This document shows positions 36,934 to 50,171 of a DNA stretch of 64,000 nt, in pieces. The stretch's first letter is position 1. The number at the start of each line of letters is the position of its first letter. The stretch is taken from assembly GCF_040869045.1 (NCBI RefSeq), contig NW_027136909.1, forward strand, positions 620,001 to 684,000, read 5' to 3'. The position numbers were made by a program, and so were the translations under genes. Source of the stretch: Eurosta solidaginis. Its lineage: Eukaryota; Arthropoda; Insecta; Diptera; Tephritidae. The notes beneath the pieces were generated by a model, which ran no database searches, was not told where the DNA came from, and was given only the letters and a program-made list of their open reading frames with translations.

Positions 36934-39900
36934 AAGCAAGATAGAATCGATTTTGTTTTTGCAAATGATAGATTTTTATGTGTATATTAATTCAAAAGCT
37001 GATCCAAGGTCCTATCGCTAACGGTTCAATGTCTACGTCATACTGGGAGGGGTTAACCGACTAATAGGGATAAGTGTCCATATCTATTGAACCAAGCAAG
37101 ATAGAATCGATTTTGTTTTTGCAAATGATAGATTTTTATGTGTATATTAATTCAAAAGCTGATCCAAGGTCCTATCGCTAACGGTTCAATGTCTACGTCA
37201 TACTGGGAGGGGTTAACCGACTAATAGGGATAAGTGTCCATATCTATTGAACCAGGCAAGGTAGAATCGAATTTATTTTTGCAGATGGTAGGTTTTTATG
37301 TGCATATTAATCCACAAGCTGACCCAAGGTTCTATCGCTAACGGTTCAATTTCTACGTCAAACTGGGTGGGGTTAACCGACTAAAAGGGATAAGTGTCCA
37401 TATCTATTGAACCAAGCAAGACAGAATCGAATTTATTTTTGCAGATGGTAGGTTTTTATGTGTGTATTATTCCGCAAGCCAATACAAGGTTCTATCGCTA
37501 ACGGTTCAATTTCTACGTCAAAGTGGATGGGTTTAACCGACTAAAAGGGATAATTGTCCATATCTATTGAACCAAGCAAGATAGAACGATTTTGTTTTTG
37601 CAGATGATAGGTTTTTATGCGTAGATTAATCCACAATCTGATCCAAGGCTCTATCTTTAATGGTTCAATTTCTACGTCAAAGCGGGTAGGGTTAACCGCC
37701 TAAAAGGGATAAGTGTCCATATCTATTGAACCAAGCAAGATAGAATCGATTTTGTTTTTGCAGATGATTGTTTTTTATGAGTATATTATTCCACAAGCCA
37801 ATACAAGGTTCTATCGCTAACGGTTCAATTTCTACGTCATACTGGGTGGGGTTAACCGACTAAAAGGGATAAGTGTCCTTATCTATTGAACCAACAAGAC
37901 AGAATCGATTTTATTTCTGCAGATGGTAGGTTTTTATGTGTATATTAATCCACAAATTGATCCAAGGTTCTATCGCTAACGGTTCAATTTCTACGTTATA
38001 CTGGGTGGGGTTAACCGACTAAAAGGGATAAGTGTCCATATCTATTGAACCAAGCAAGATAGAATCGATTTTATTTTTGCAGATGGTAGGTTTTTATGTG
38101 TATATTAATCCACAAGATGATCCAAGGTTCTATCGGTAACGGTTAAATTTCTACGTAATACTGGGTGGGGTTAACCGACTAAAAGGGATAAGTGTCCACA
38201 TCTATTGAACCAAGCAAGATAGAATCGATTTTACTTTTGCAGAGGGTAGGTTTTCATGTGTATATTAATCCACGAGCTGATCCAAGGTTCTATCGCTAAC
38301 GGTTCAATTTCTACGTCATACTGTGTGGGGTTAACCGAGTAAAATGGATAAGTGTCCATATCTATTGAACCAAGCAAGATAGAATCGATTTTGTTTTTGC
38401 AGATGATAGGTTTTTATGTGTATATTAATCCACAAGCAGATCCAAGATTATATCGCTAACGGTTCAATTTCTACGTCATACTGGGTCGGGTTAACCGACT
38501 AAAATGGATAAGTGTCCATATCTATTGAACCAAGCAAGATAGAATCGATTTTGTTTTTGAAAATTATAGATTTTTATGTGTATATTAATTCAAAAGCTGA
38601 TCTAAGGTTCTATCGTTAACGGTTCAATTTCAACGTTATAGTGGTTGGGGTTAACCGACTAAAAGGGATAAGTATACATATATATTGAACCAAGCAAGAT
38701 AGAATCGAATTTATTTTTGCAGATGGTAGGTTTCTATGTGTATATTATTCCACAAGCCAATACAAGGTTCTATCGTTAACGGTTCAATTTCTACGTTATA
38801 GTGCTTGGGGTTAACCGACTAAAAGGGATAAGTGTCCATATCTATTGAACCAAGCAAGATATAATCGACTTTATTTTTGCATATTATAGGTTTTTATGTG
38901 TATATTAATCCACAAGCTGATCCAAGGTTCCATCGTTAACGGTTCAATTTCTACGTCATACTGGGTGGTGTTAACCGACTAAAAGGGATAAGTGTCCATA
39001 TCTATTGAACCAAGCAAGATAGAATCGATTTTGTTTTTGCAGATGGTAGGTTTTTATGTATATATTAATCCACAAGCAGATCCAAGATTCTATCGCTAAC
39101 GGTTCAATTTCTACGTCAAACTGGGTCGGGTTAACCGACTAAAATGGATAAGTGTCCATATCTATTGAACCAAGCAAGATAGAATCGATTTTGTTTTTGC
39201 AAATTATAGATTTTTATGTGTATATTAATTCAAAAGCTGATCTAAGGTTCTATCGTTAACGGTTCAATTTCTACGTTATAGTGGTTGGGGTTAACCGACT
39301 AAAAGGGATAATTGTCCATATCTATTGAACCAAGCAAGATAGAACGATTTTGTTTTTGCAGATGATAGGTTTTTATGTGTATATTAATCCACAAGCTGAT
39401 CCAAGGTTCCATCGTTAACGGTTCAATTTCTACGTCATACTGGGTGGTGTTAACCGACTAAAAGGGATAAGTGTCCATATCTATTGAACCAAGCAAGACA
39501 GAATCGATTTTATTTCTGCAGATGGTAGGTTTTTATGTGTATATTAATCCACAAGCTGATCCAAGGTTCTACCGCTAACGGTTCAATATCTACGTCATAC
39601 TGGGTGGGGTTATCCGACTAAAAGGTATAAGTGTCCATATCTATTGAACCAAGCAAGATAGAATCGATTTTATTTTTGCAGATTATAGGTTTTTATGTAT
39701 ATATTAATCCACAAGCTGATCCAAGGTTCTGTCGTTAACGGTTCAATTTCTACGTTATAGTGGTTGGGGTTAACCGACTAAAAGGGATAAGTGTCCATAT
39801 CTATTGAACCAAGCAAGATAGAATCGAATTTGTTTTTGCAGATGGTAGGTTTTTATGTGTGTATTAATCCACAAGCAGATCCAAGATTCTATCGCTAACG

Positions 39901-40752
39901 GTTCACTTTCTACGTCATACTGGGTCGGGTTAACCGACTAAAATGGATAAGTGTCCATATCTATTGAACCAAGCAAGATAGAATCGATTTTGTTTTTGCA
40001 AATTATAGATTTTTATGTGTATATTAATTCAAAAGCTGATACAAGGTTCTATCGTTAACGGTTCAATTTCTACGTCAAAGTGGATGGGGTTAACCGACTA
40101 AAAGGGATAAGTGTCCATATCTATTGAACCAAGCAAGATAGAATCGATTTTGTTTTTGCAGATGATAGGTTTTTATGTGTATATTGATCCACAAGCCAAT
40201 ACAAGGTTCTATCGTTAACGGTTCAATTTCTACGTTATAGTGGTTGGGGTTAACCGACTAAAAGGGATAAGTGTCCATATCTATTGAACCAAGCAAGATA
40301 TAATCGATTTTATTTTTGAATATTATAGGTTTTTATGTGTATATTAATCCACAAGCAGATCCAAGATTATATCGCTAACGGTTCAATTTCTACGTCATAC
40401 TGGGTCGGGTTAACCGACTAAAATGGATAAGTGTCCATATCTATTGAACCAAGCAAGATAGAATCGATTTTGTTTTTGCAAATGATAGATTTTTATGTGT
40501 ATATTAATTCAAAAGCTGATACAAGGTTCTATTGTTAACGGTTCAATTTCTACGTCATACTGGGTCGGGTTAACCGACTAAAATGGATAAGTGTCCATAT
40601 CTATTGAACCAAGCAAGATAGAATCGATTTTGTTTTTTGCAAATGATAGATTTTTATGTGTATATTAATTCAAAAGCTGATCTAAGGTTCTATCGTTAAC
40701 GGTTCAATTTCTACGTTATAGTGGTTGGGGTTAACCGACTAAAAGGGATAAG

Positions 40753-40767
40753 TATATATATATATAT
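40753..40767. repeat. (TA)7 tract inside a monomer
   Basis: Grew from the variant agtatacatatatattgaa, itself derived from agtgtccatatctattgaa. Copies also lie at 41,394, 45,713, 46,354 and 49,874. Confidence 0.95.
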
Positions 40768-41393
40768 TGAACCAAGCAAGATAGAATCGAATTTATTTTT
40801 GCAGATGGTAGGTTTCGATGTGTATATTATTCCACAAGCCAATACAAGGTTCTATCGTTATCGGTTCAATTTCTACGTTATAGTGGTTGGGTTAACCGAC
40901 TAAAAGGGATAAGTGTCCATATCTATTGAACCAAGCAAGCTATAATCGATTTTATTTTTGCATATTATAGGTTTTTATGTGTATATTAATTCAAAAGCTG
41001 ATCCAAGGTCCTATCGCTAACGGTTCAATGTCTACGTCATACTGGGTGGGGTTAACCGACTAATAGGGATAAGTGTCCATATCTATTGAACCAGGCAAGG
41101 TAGAATCGAATTTATTTTTGCAGATGGTAGGTTTTTATGTGCATATTAATCCACAAGCTGATCCAAGGTTCTATCGCTAACGGTTCAATTTCTACGTTAT
41201 AGTGGTTGGGGTTAACCGACTAAAAGGGATAAGTGTCCATATCTATTGAACCAAGCAAGATAGAATCGATTTTGTTTTTGCAAATGATAGATTTTTATGT
41301 GTATATTAATTCAAAAGCTGATCTAAGGTTCTATCGTTAACGGTTCAATTTCTACGTTATAGTGGTTGGGGTTAACCGACTAAAAGGGATAAG

Positions 41394-41408
41394 TATATAT
41401 ATATATAT
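41394..41408. repeat. (TA)7 tract inside a monomer
   Basis: Same context as 40,753, 641 bp later: a monomer with gtttcgatgtgtatattattcc and ttatcggttcaa follows both. Confidence 0.95.
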
Positions 41409-41545
41409 TGAACCAAGCAAGATAGAATCGAATTTATTTTTGCAGATGGTAGGTTTCGATGTGTATATTATTCCACAAGCCAATACAAGGTTCTATCGTT
41501 ATCGGTTCAATTTCTACGTTATAGTGGTTGGGTTAACCGACTAAA

Positions 41546-42214
41546 AGGGATAAGTGTCCATATCTATTGAACCAAGCAAGATAGAATCGATTTTGTTTTT
41601 GCAAATGATAGATTTTTATGTGTATATTAATTCAAAAGCTGATCCAAGGTCCTATCGCTAACGGTTCAATGTCTACGTCATACTGGGAGGGGTTAACCGA
41701 CTAATAGGGATAAGTGTCCATATCTATTGAACCAAGCAAGATAGAATCGATTTTGTTTTTGCAAATGATAGATTTTTATGTGTATATTAATTCAAAAGCT
41801 GATCCAAGGTCCTATCGCTAACGGTTCAATGTCTACGTCATACTGGGAGGGGTTAACCGACTAATAGGGATAAGTGTCCATATCTATTGAACCAAGCAAG
41901 ATAGAATCGATTTTGTTTTTGCAAATGATAGATTTTTATGTGTATATTAATTCAAAAGCTGATCCAAGGTCCTATCGCTAACGGTTCAATGTCTACGTCA
42001 TACTGGGAGGGGTTAACCGACTAATAGGGATAAGTGTCCATATCTATTGAACCAAGCAAGATAGAATCGATTTTGTTTTTGCAAATGATAGATTTTTATG
42101 TGTATATTAATTCAAAAGCTGATCCAAGGTCCTATCGCTAACGGTTCAATGTCTACGTCATACTGGGAGGGGTTAACCGACTAATAGGGATAAGTGTCCA
42201 TATCTATTGAACCA
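41546..42214. repeat. Run of ~4.2 identical 160-bp monomers
   Basis: One monomer type (caaatgatag, gatccaaggtcctatcgc, caatgtctacg, tactgggaggggtt, gactaatagggat) is repeated at 41,601, 41,761, 41,921 and 42,081 with no difference seen. A single further exact doublet is at 36,961/37,121. The run spans the junction between the two copies of the 4,960-bp block. Confidence 0.96.
41601..41760. repeat. Representative 160-bp satellite monomer
   Basis: This copy is followed by identical copies starting at 41,761, 41,921 and 42,081, so it fixes the period at exactly 160 bp. It holds an AT-rich half (T-tracts and tgtatattaat) and a mixed half with the palindromic core ggttaacc. Many monomers also carry cgttaacg, so one or two GTTAAC hexamers occur per monomer and ATCGAT occurs in most. 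The start point is arbitrary because the array is continuous. Confidence 0.97.
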
Positions 42215-45200
42215 GGCAAGGTAGAATCGAATTTATTTTTGCAGATGGTAGGTTTTTATGTGCATATTAATCCACAAGCTGACCCAAGGTTCTATCGCTA
42301 ACGGTTCAATTTCTACGTCAAACTGGGTGGGGTTAACCGACTAAAAGGGATAAGTGTCCATATCTATTGAACCAAGCAAGACAGAATCGAATTTATTTTT
42401 GCAGATGGTAGGTTTTTATGTGTGTATTATTCCGCAAGCCAATACAAGGTTCTATCGCTAACGGTTCAATTTCTACGTCAAAGTGGATGGGTTTAACCGA
42501 CTAAAAGGGATAATTGTCCATATCTATTGAACCAAGCAAGATAGAACGATTTTGTTTTTGCAGATGATAGGTTTTTATGCGTAGATTAATCCACAATCTG
42601 ATCCAAGGCTCTATCTTTAATGGTTCAATTTCTACGTCAAAGCGGGTAGGGTTAACCGCCTAAAAGGGATAAGTGTCCATATCTATTGAACCAAGCAAGA
42701 TAGAATCGATTTTGTTTTTGCAGATGATTGTTTTTTATGAGTATATTATTCCACAAGCCAATACAAGGTTCTATCGCTAACGGTTCAATTTCTACGTCAT
42801 ACTGGGTGGGGTTAACCGACTAAAAGGGATAAGTGTCCTTATCTATTGAACCAACAAGACAGAATCGATTTTATTTCTGCAGATGGTAGGTTTTTATGTG
42901 TATATTAATCCACAAATTGATCCAAGGTTCTATCGCTAACGGTTCAATTTCTACGTTATACTGGGTGGGGTTAACCGACTAAAAGGGATAAGTGTCCATA
43001 TCTATTGAACCAAGCAAGATAGAATCGATTTTATTTTTGCAGATGGTAGGTTTTTATGTGTATATTAATCCACAAGATGATCCAAGGTTCTATCGGTAAC
43101 GGTTAAATTTCTACGTAATACTGGGTGGGGTTAACCGACTAAAAGGGATAAGTGTCCACATCTATTGAACCAAGCAAGATAGAATCGATTTTACTTTTGC
43201 AGAGGGTAGGTTTTCATGTGTATATTAATCCACGAGCTGATCCAAGGTTCTATCGCTAACGGTTCAATTTCTACGTCATACTGTGTGGGGTTAACCGAGT
43301 AAAATGGATAAGTGTCCATATCTATTGAACCAAGCAAGATAGAATCGATTTTGTTTTTGCAGATGATAGGTTTTTATGTGTATATTAATCCACAAGCAGA
43401 TCCAAGATTATATCGCTAACGGTTCAATTTCTACGTCATACTGGGTCGGGTTAACCGACTAAAATGGATAAGTGTCCATATCTATTGAACCAAGCAAGAT
43501 AGAATCGATTTTGTTTTTGAAAATTATAGATTTTTATGTGTATATTAATTCAAAAGCTGATCTAAGGTTCTATCGTTAACGGTTCAATTTCAACGTTATA
43601 GTGGTTGGGGTTAACCGACTAAAAGGGATAAGTATACATATATATTGAACCAAGCAAGATAGAATCGAATTTATTTTTGCAGATGGTAGGTTTCTATGTG
43701 TATATTATTCCACAAGCCAATACAAGGTTCTATCGTTAACGGTTCAATTTCTACGTTATAGTGCTTGGGGTTAACCGACTAAAAGGGATAAGTGTCCATA
43801 TCTATTGAACCAAGCAAGATATAATCGACTTTATTTTTGCATATTATAGGTTTTTATGTGTATATTAATCCACAAGCTGATCCAAGGTTCCATCGTTAAC
43901 GGTTCAATTTCTACGTCATACTGGGTGGTGTTAACCGACTAAAAGGGATAAGTGTCCATATCTATTGAACCAAGCAAGATAGAATCGATTTTGTTTTTGC
44001 AGATGGTAGGTTTTTATGTATATATTAATCCACAAGCAGATCCAAGATTCTATCGCTAACGGTTCAATTTCTACGTCAAACTGGGTCGGGTTAACCGACT
44101 AAAATGGATAAGTGTCCATATCTATTGAACCAAGCAAGATAGAATCGATTTTGTTTTTGCAAATTATAGATTTTTATGTGTATATTAATTCAAAAGCTGA
44201 TCTAAGGTTCTATCGTTAACGGTTCAATTTCTACGTTATAGTGGTTGGGGTTAACCGACTAAAAGGGATAATTGTCCATATCTATTGAACCAAGCAAGAT
44301 AGAACGATTTTGTTTTTGCAGATGATAGGTTTTTATGTGTATATTAATCCACAAGCTGATCCAAGGTTCCATCGTTAACGGTTCAATTTCTACGTCATAC
44401 TGGGTGGTGTTAACCGACTAAAAGGGATAAGTGTCCATATCTATTGAACCAAGCAAGACAGAATCGATTTTATTTCTGCAGATGGTAGGTTTTTATGTGT
44501 ATATTAATCCACAAGCTGATCCAAGGTTCTACCGCTAACGGTTCAATATCTACGTCATACTGGGTGGGGTTATCCGACTAAAAGGTATAAGTGTCCATAT
44601 CTATTGAACCAAGCAAGATAGAATCGATTTTATTTTTGCAGATTATAGGTTTTTATGTATATATTAATCCACAAGCTGATCCAAGGTTCTGTCGTTAACG
44701 GTTCAATTTCTACGTTATAGTGGTTGGGGTTAACCGACTAAAAGGGATAAGTGTCCATATCTATTGAACCAAGCAAGATAGAATCGAATTTGTTTTTGCA
44801 GATGGTAGGTTTTTATGTGTGTATTAATCCACAAGCAGATCCAAGATTCTATCGCTAACGGTTCACTTTCTACGTCATACTGGGTCGGGTTAACCGACTA
44901 AAATGGATAAGTGTCCATATCTATTGAACCAAGCAAGATAGAATCGATTTTGTTTTTGCAAATTATAGATTTTTATGTGTATATTAATTCAAAAGCTGAT
45001 ACAAGGTTCTATCGTTAACGGTTCAATTTCTACGTCAAAGTGGATGGGGTTAACCGACTAAAAGGGATAAGTGTCCATATCTATTGAACCAAGCAAGATA
45101 GAATCGATTTTGTTTTTGCAGATGATAGGTTTTTATGTGTATATTGATCCACAAGCCAATACAAGGTTCTATCGTTAACGGTTCAATTTCTACGTTATAG

Positions 45201-45712
45201 TGGTTGGGGTTAACCGACTAAAAGGGATAAGTGTCCATATCTATTGAACCAAGCAAGATATAATCGATTTTATTTTTGAATATTATAGGTTTTTATGTGT
45301 ATATTAATCCACAAGCAGATCCAAGATTATATCGCTAACGGTTCAATTTCTACGTCATACTGGGTCGGGTTAACCGACTAAAATGGATAAGTGTCCATAT
45401 CTATTGAACCAAGCAAGATAGAATCGATTTTGTTTTTGCAAATGATAGATTTTTATGTGTATATTAATTCAAAAGCTGATACAAGGTTCTATTGTTAACG
45501 GTTCAATTTCTACGTCATACTGGGTCGGGTTAACCGACTAAAATGGATAAGTGTCCATATCTATTGAACCAAGCAAGATAGAATCGATTTTGTTTTTTGC
45601 AAATGATAGATTTTTATGTGTATATTAATTCAAAAGCTGATCTAAGGTTCTATCGTTAACGGTTCAATTTCTACGTTATAGTGGTTGGGGTTAACCGACT
45701 AAAAGGGATAAG

Positions 45713-45727
45713 TATATATATATATAT
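45713..45727. repeat. (TA)7 tract inside a monomer
   Basis: Block-duplicated copy of the tract at 40,753 (offset 4,960). Confidence 0.95.
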
Positions 45728-46353
45728 TGAACCAAGCAAGATAGAATCGAATTTATTTTTGCAGATGGTAGGTTTCGATGTGTATATTATTCCACAAGCC
45801 AATACAAGGTTCTATCGTTATCGGTTCAATTTCTACGTTATAGTGGTTGGGTTAACCGACTAAAAGGGATAAGTGTCCATATCTATTGAACCAAGCAAGC
45901 TATAATCGATTTTATTTTTGCATATTATAGGTTTTTATGTGTATATTAATTCAAAAGCTGATCCAAGGTCCTATCGCTAACGGTTCAATGTCTACGTCAT
46001 ACTGGGTGGGGTTAACCGACTAATAGGGATAAGTGTCCATATCTATTGAACCAGGCAAGGTAGAATCGAATTTATTTTTGCAGATGGTAGGTTTTTATGT
46101 GCATATTAATCCACAAGCTGATCCAAGGTTCTATCGCTAACGGTTCAATTTCTACGTTATAGTGGTTGGGGTTAACCGACTAAAAGGGATAAGTGTCCAT
46201 ATCTATTGAACCAAGCAAGATAGAATCGATTTTGTTTTTGCAAATGATAGATTTTTATGTGTATATTAATTCAAAAGCTGATCTAAGGTTCTATCGTTAA
46301 CGGTTCAATTTCTACGTTATAGTGGTTGGGGTTAACCGACTAAAAGGGATAAG

Positions 46354-46368
46354 TATATATATATATAT
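46354..46368. repeat. (TA)7 tract inside a monomer
   Basis: Block-duplicated copy of the tract at 41,394 (offset 4,960). Confidence 0.95.
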
Positions 46369-46491
46369 TGAACCAAGCAAGATAGAATCGAATTTATTTT
46401 TGCAGATGGTAGGTTTCGATGTGTATATTATTCCACAAGCCAATACAAGGTTCTATCGTTATCGGTTCAATTTCTACGTTATAGTGGTTGG

Positions 46492-49196
46492 GTTAACCGA
46501 CTAAAAGGGATAAGTGTCCATATCTATTGAACCAAGCAAGATAGAATCGATTTTGTTTTTGCAAATGATAGATTTTTATGTGTATATTAATTCAAAAGCT
46601 GATCCAAGGTCCTATCGCTAACGGTTCAATGTCTACGTCATACTGGGTGGGGTTAACCGACTAATAGGGATAAGTGTCCATATCTATTGAACCAGGCAAG
46701 GTAGAATCGAATTTATTTTTGCAGATGGTAGGTTTTTATGTGCATATTAATCCACAAGCTGATCCAAGGTTCTATCGCTAACGGTTCAATTTCTACGTCA
46801 AACTGGGTGGGGTTAACCGACTAAAAGGGATAAGTGTCCATATCTATTGAACCAAGCAAGACAGAATCCAATTTATTTTTGCAGATGGTAGGTTTTTATG
46901 TGTATATTATTCCACAAGCCAATACAAGGTTCTATCGCTAACGGTTCAATTTCTACGTCAAACTGGGTGGGGTTAACCGACTAAAAGGGATAAGTGTCCA
47001 TATCTATTGAACCAAGCAAGACAGAATCGAATTTATTTTTTCAGATGGTAGGTTTTTATGTGTATATTATTCCACAAGCCAATACAAGGTTCTATCGTTA
47101 ACGGTTCAATTTCTACGTCAAAGTGGATGGGTTTAACCGACTAAAAGGGATAATTGTCCATATCTATTGAACCAAGCAAGATAGAACGATTTTGTTTTTG
47201 CAGATGATAGGTTTTTATGCGTAGATTAATCCACAAGCTGATCCAAGGCTCTATCTTTAATGGTTCAATTTCTACGTCAAAGTGGGTAGGGTTAACCGCC
47301 TAAAAGGGATAAGTGTCCATATCTATTGAACCAAGCAAGATAGAATCGATTTTGTTTTTGCAGATGATTGTTTTTTATGAGTATATTATTCCACAAGCCA
47401 ATACAAGGTTCTATCGCTAACGGTTCAATTTCTACGTCATACTGGGTCGGGTTAACCGACTAAAATGGATAAGTGTCCATATCTATTGAACCAAGCAAGA
47501 TAGAATCGATTTTGTTTTTGCAAATTATAGATTTTTATGTGTATATTAATTCAAAAGCTGATCTAAGGTTCTATCGTTAACGGTTCAATTTCTACGTTAT
47601 AGTGGTTGGGGTTAACCGACTAAAAGGGATAAGTATACATATATATTGAACCAAGCAAGATAGAATCGAATTTATTTTTGCAGATGGTAGGTTTCTATGT
47701 GTATATTATTCCACAAGCCAATACAAGGTTCTATCGTTAACGGTTCAATTTCTACGTTATAGTGGTTGGGGTTAACCGACTAAAAGGGATAATTGTCCAT
47801 ATCTATTGAACCAAGCAAGATAGAACGATTTTGTTTTTGCAGATGATAGGTTTTTATGTGTATATTAATCCACAAGCTGATCCAAGGTTCCATCGTTAAC
47901 GGTTCAATTTCTACGTCATACTGGGTGGTGTTAACCGACTAAAAGGGATAAGTGTCCATATCTATTGAACCAAGCAAGACAGAATCGATTTTGTTTTTGC
48001 AGATGATAGGTTTTTATGTGTGTATTGATCCACAAGCCAATACAAGGTTCTATCGTTAACGGTTCAATTTCTACGTTATAGTGGTTGGGTTTAACCGACT
48101 AAAAGGGATAAGTGTCCATATCTATTGAACCAAGCAAGATAGAATCGAATTTGTTTTTGCAGATGGTAGGTTTTTATATGTATATTAGTCCACAAGCAAA
48201 TCCAAGATTCTATCGCTAACGGTTCACTTTCTACGTCATACTGGGTCGGGTTAACCGACTAAAATGGATAAGTGTCCATATCTATTGAACCAAGCAAGAT
48301 AGAATCGATTTTGTTTTTTCAAATTATAGATTTTTATGTGTATATTAATTCAAAAGCTGATACAAGGTTCTATCGTTAACGGTTCAATTTCTACGTCAAA
48401 GTGGATGGGGTTAACCGACTAAAAGGGATAAGTGTCCATATCTATTGAACCAAGCAAGATAGAATCGATTTTGTTTTTGCAGATGATAGGTTTTTATGTG
48501 TGTATTGATCCACAAGCCAATACAAGGTTCTATCGTTAACGGTTCAATTTCTACGTTATAGTGGTTCGGGTTAACCGACTAAAAGGGATAACTGTCCATA
48601 TCTATTGAACCAAGCAAAATATAATCGATTTTATTTTTGCATATTATAGGTTTTTATGTGTATATTAATCCACAAGCAGATCCAAGATTCTATCGCTAAC
48701 GGTTCAATTTCTACGTCATACTGGGTCGGGTTAACCGACTAAAATGGATAAGTGTCCATATCTATTGAACCAAGCAAGATAGAATCGATTTTGTTTTTGC
48801 AGATGGTAGGTTTTTATGTATATATTAATCCACAAGCAGATCCAAGATTCTATCGCTAACGGTTCAATTTCTACGTCATACTGGGTCGGGTTAACTGACT
48901 AAAATGGATAAGTGTCCATATCTATTGAACCAAGCAAGATAGAATCGATTTTGTTTTTGCAAATTATAGATTTTTATGTGTATATTAATTCAAAAGCTGA
49001 TCTAAGGTTCTATCGTTAACGGTTCAATTTCTACGTTATAGTGGTTGGGGTTAACCGACTAAATGGGATAAGTATACATATATATTGAACCAAGCAAGAT
49101 AGAATCGAATTTATTTTTGCAGATGGTAGGTTTCTATGTGTATATTATTCCACAAGCCAACACAAGGTTCTATCGTTAACGGTTCAATTTCTACGT
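46492..49196. repeat. 23/24-monomer duplicated block, left copy
   Basis: Recurs at 50,172-53,035. The offset is 3,680 bp (23 monomers) up to 48,791 and 3,839 bp beyond, because the right copy has one extra monomer. Shared private features include acagaatccaattt, tttttcagatggtagg, gcgtagattaatccac, atgattgttttttatgag, tggttgggtttaacc, tggttcgggttaacc with ataactgtcc, and taaatgggataagtatac. Confidence 0.93.
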
Positions 49197-50171
49197 CAAA
49201 GTGGATGGGGTTAACCGACTAAAAGGGATAAGTGTCCATATCTATTGAACCAAGCAAGATAGAATCGATTTTGTTTTTGCAGATGATAGGTTTTTATGTG
49301 TATATTGATCCACAAGCCAATACAAGGTTCTATCGTTAACGGTTCAATTTCTACGTTATAGTGGTTGGGGTTAACCGACTAAAAGGGATAAGTGTCCATA
49401 TCTATTGAACCAAGCAAGATATAATCGATTTTATTTTTGAATATTATAGGTTTTTATGTGTATATTAATCCACAAGCAGATCCAAGATTATATCGCTAAC
49501 GGTTCAATTTCTACGTCATACTGGGTCGGGTTAACCGACTAAAATGGATAAGTGTCCATATCTATTGAACCAAGCAAGATAGAATCGATTTTGTTTTTGC
49601 AAATGATAGATTTTTATGTGTATATTAATTCAAAAGCTGATACAAGGTTCTATTGTTAACGGTTCAATTTCTACGTCATACTGGGTCGGGTTAACCGACT
49701 AAAATGGATAAGTGTCCATATCTATTGAACCAAGCAAGATAGAATCGATTTTTTTTTTTGCAAATGATAGATTTTTATGTGTATATTAATTCAAAAGCTG
49801 ATCTAAGGTTCTATCGTTAACGGTTCAATTTCTACGTTATAGTGGTTGGGGTTAACCGACTAAAAGGGATAAGTATATATATATATATTGAACCAAGCAA
49901 GATAGAATCGAATTTATTTTTGCAGATGGTAGGTTTCGATGTGTATATTATTCCACAAGCCAATACAAGGTTCTATCGTTAACGGTTCAATTTCTACGTT
50001 ATAGTGGTTGGGTTAACCGACTAAAAGGGATAAGTGTCCATATCTATTGAACCAAGCAAGCTATAATCGATTTTATTTTTGCATATTATAGGTTTTTATG
50101 TGTATATTAATCCACAACCTGATCCAAGGTTCTATCGTTAACGGTTTAATTTCTACGTTATAGTGGTTGGT
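49197..50171. repeat. Spacer copy of a 31-mer block segment
   Basis: Up to about 50,090 it follows 45,037-45,930 (tgatgatagg with tattgatcc, tttttgaatattatagg, two caaatgatag monomers, the (TA)7 monomer, caagctataatcg). Differences include a pure T-tract (gattttttttttttgc near 49,748). The last monomer (ccacaacctgatcc, cggtttaattt, tggttggtgttaacc) has no counterpart there. Confidence 0.88.
49874..49888. repeat. (TA)7 tract inside a monomer
   Basis: Fifth copy, in the segment 49,197-50,090 that resembles 45,037-45,930. The following monomer has ttaacggttcaa where the other four have ttatcggttcaa. Confidence 0.94.

Larger units (their letters stand above)
36934..41687. repeat. 31-monomer duplicated block, left copy (4,960-bp offset)
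   Basis: Recurs at 41,894-46,647. Left limit: acgaagcaag here versus accaagcaag. Right limit: tactgggagg (41,688) versus tactgggtgg (46,648). Shared private features include gcgtagattaatccacaatc, gcgggtagggttaaccgcc, atgattgttttttatgag, gtccttatct with accaacaag, tatcggtaacggttaaattt, gcagagggtagg, gaccagtaa-free gagtaaaatgg, ttcaacgttatagtgg and two (TA)7 tracts. Confidence 0.96.
41894..46647. repeat. 31-monomer duplicated block, right copy
   Basis: Copy of 36,934-41,687 over 4,754 bp. I found no mismatch at the markers compared, from about 37,260 to 41,600 against 42,220 to 46,560, but did not align every base. The offset is exactly 31 x 160 bp. Such identity means a very recent duplication or an assembly artefact. 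Confidence 0.95.

Noticed and set aside
40721..46504. Four identical + strand open frames of 60 codons
   Set aside because: They arise from the (TA)7 expansion in the monomer and are identical because of the 4,960-bp block duplication. No ribosome-site, promoter or coding signature supports them.
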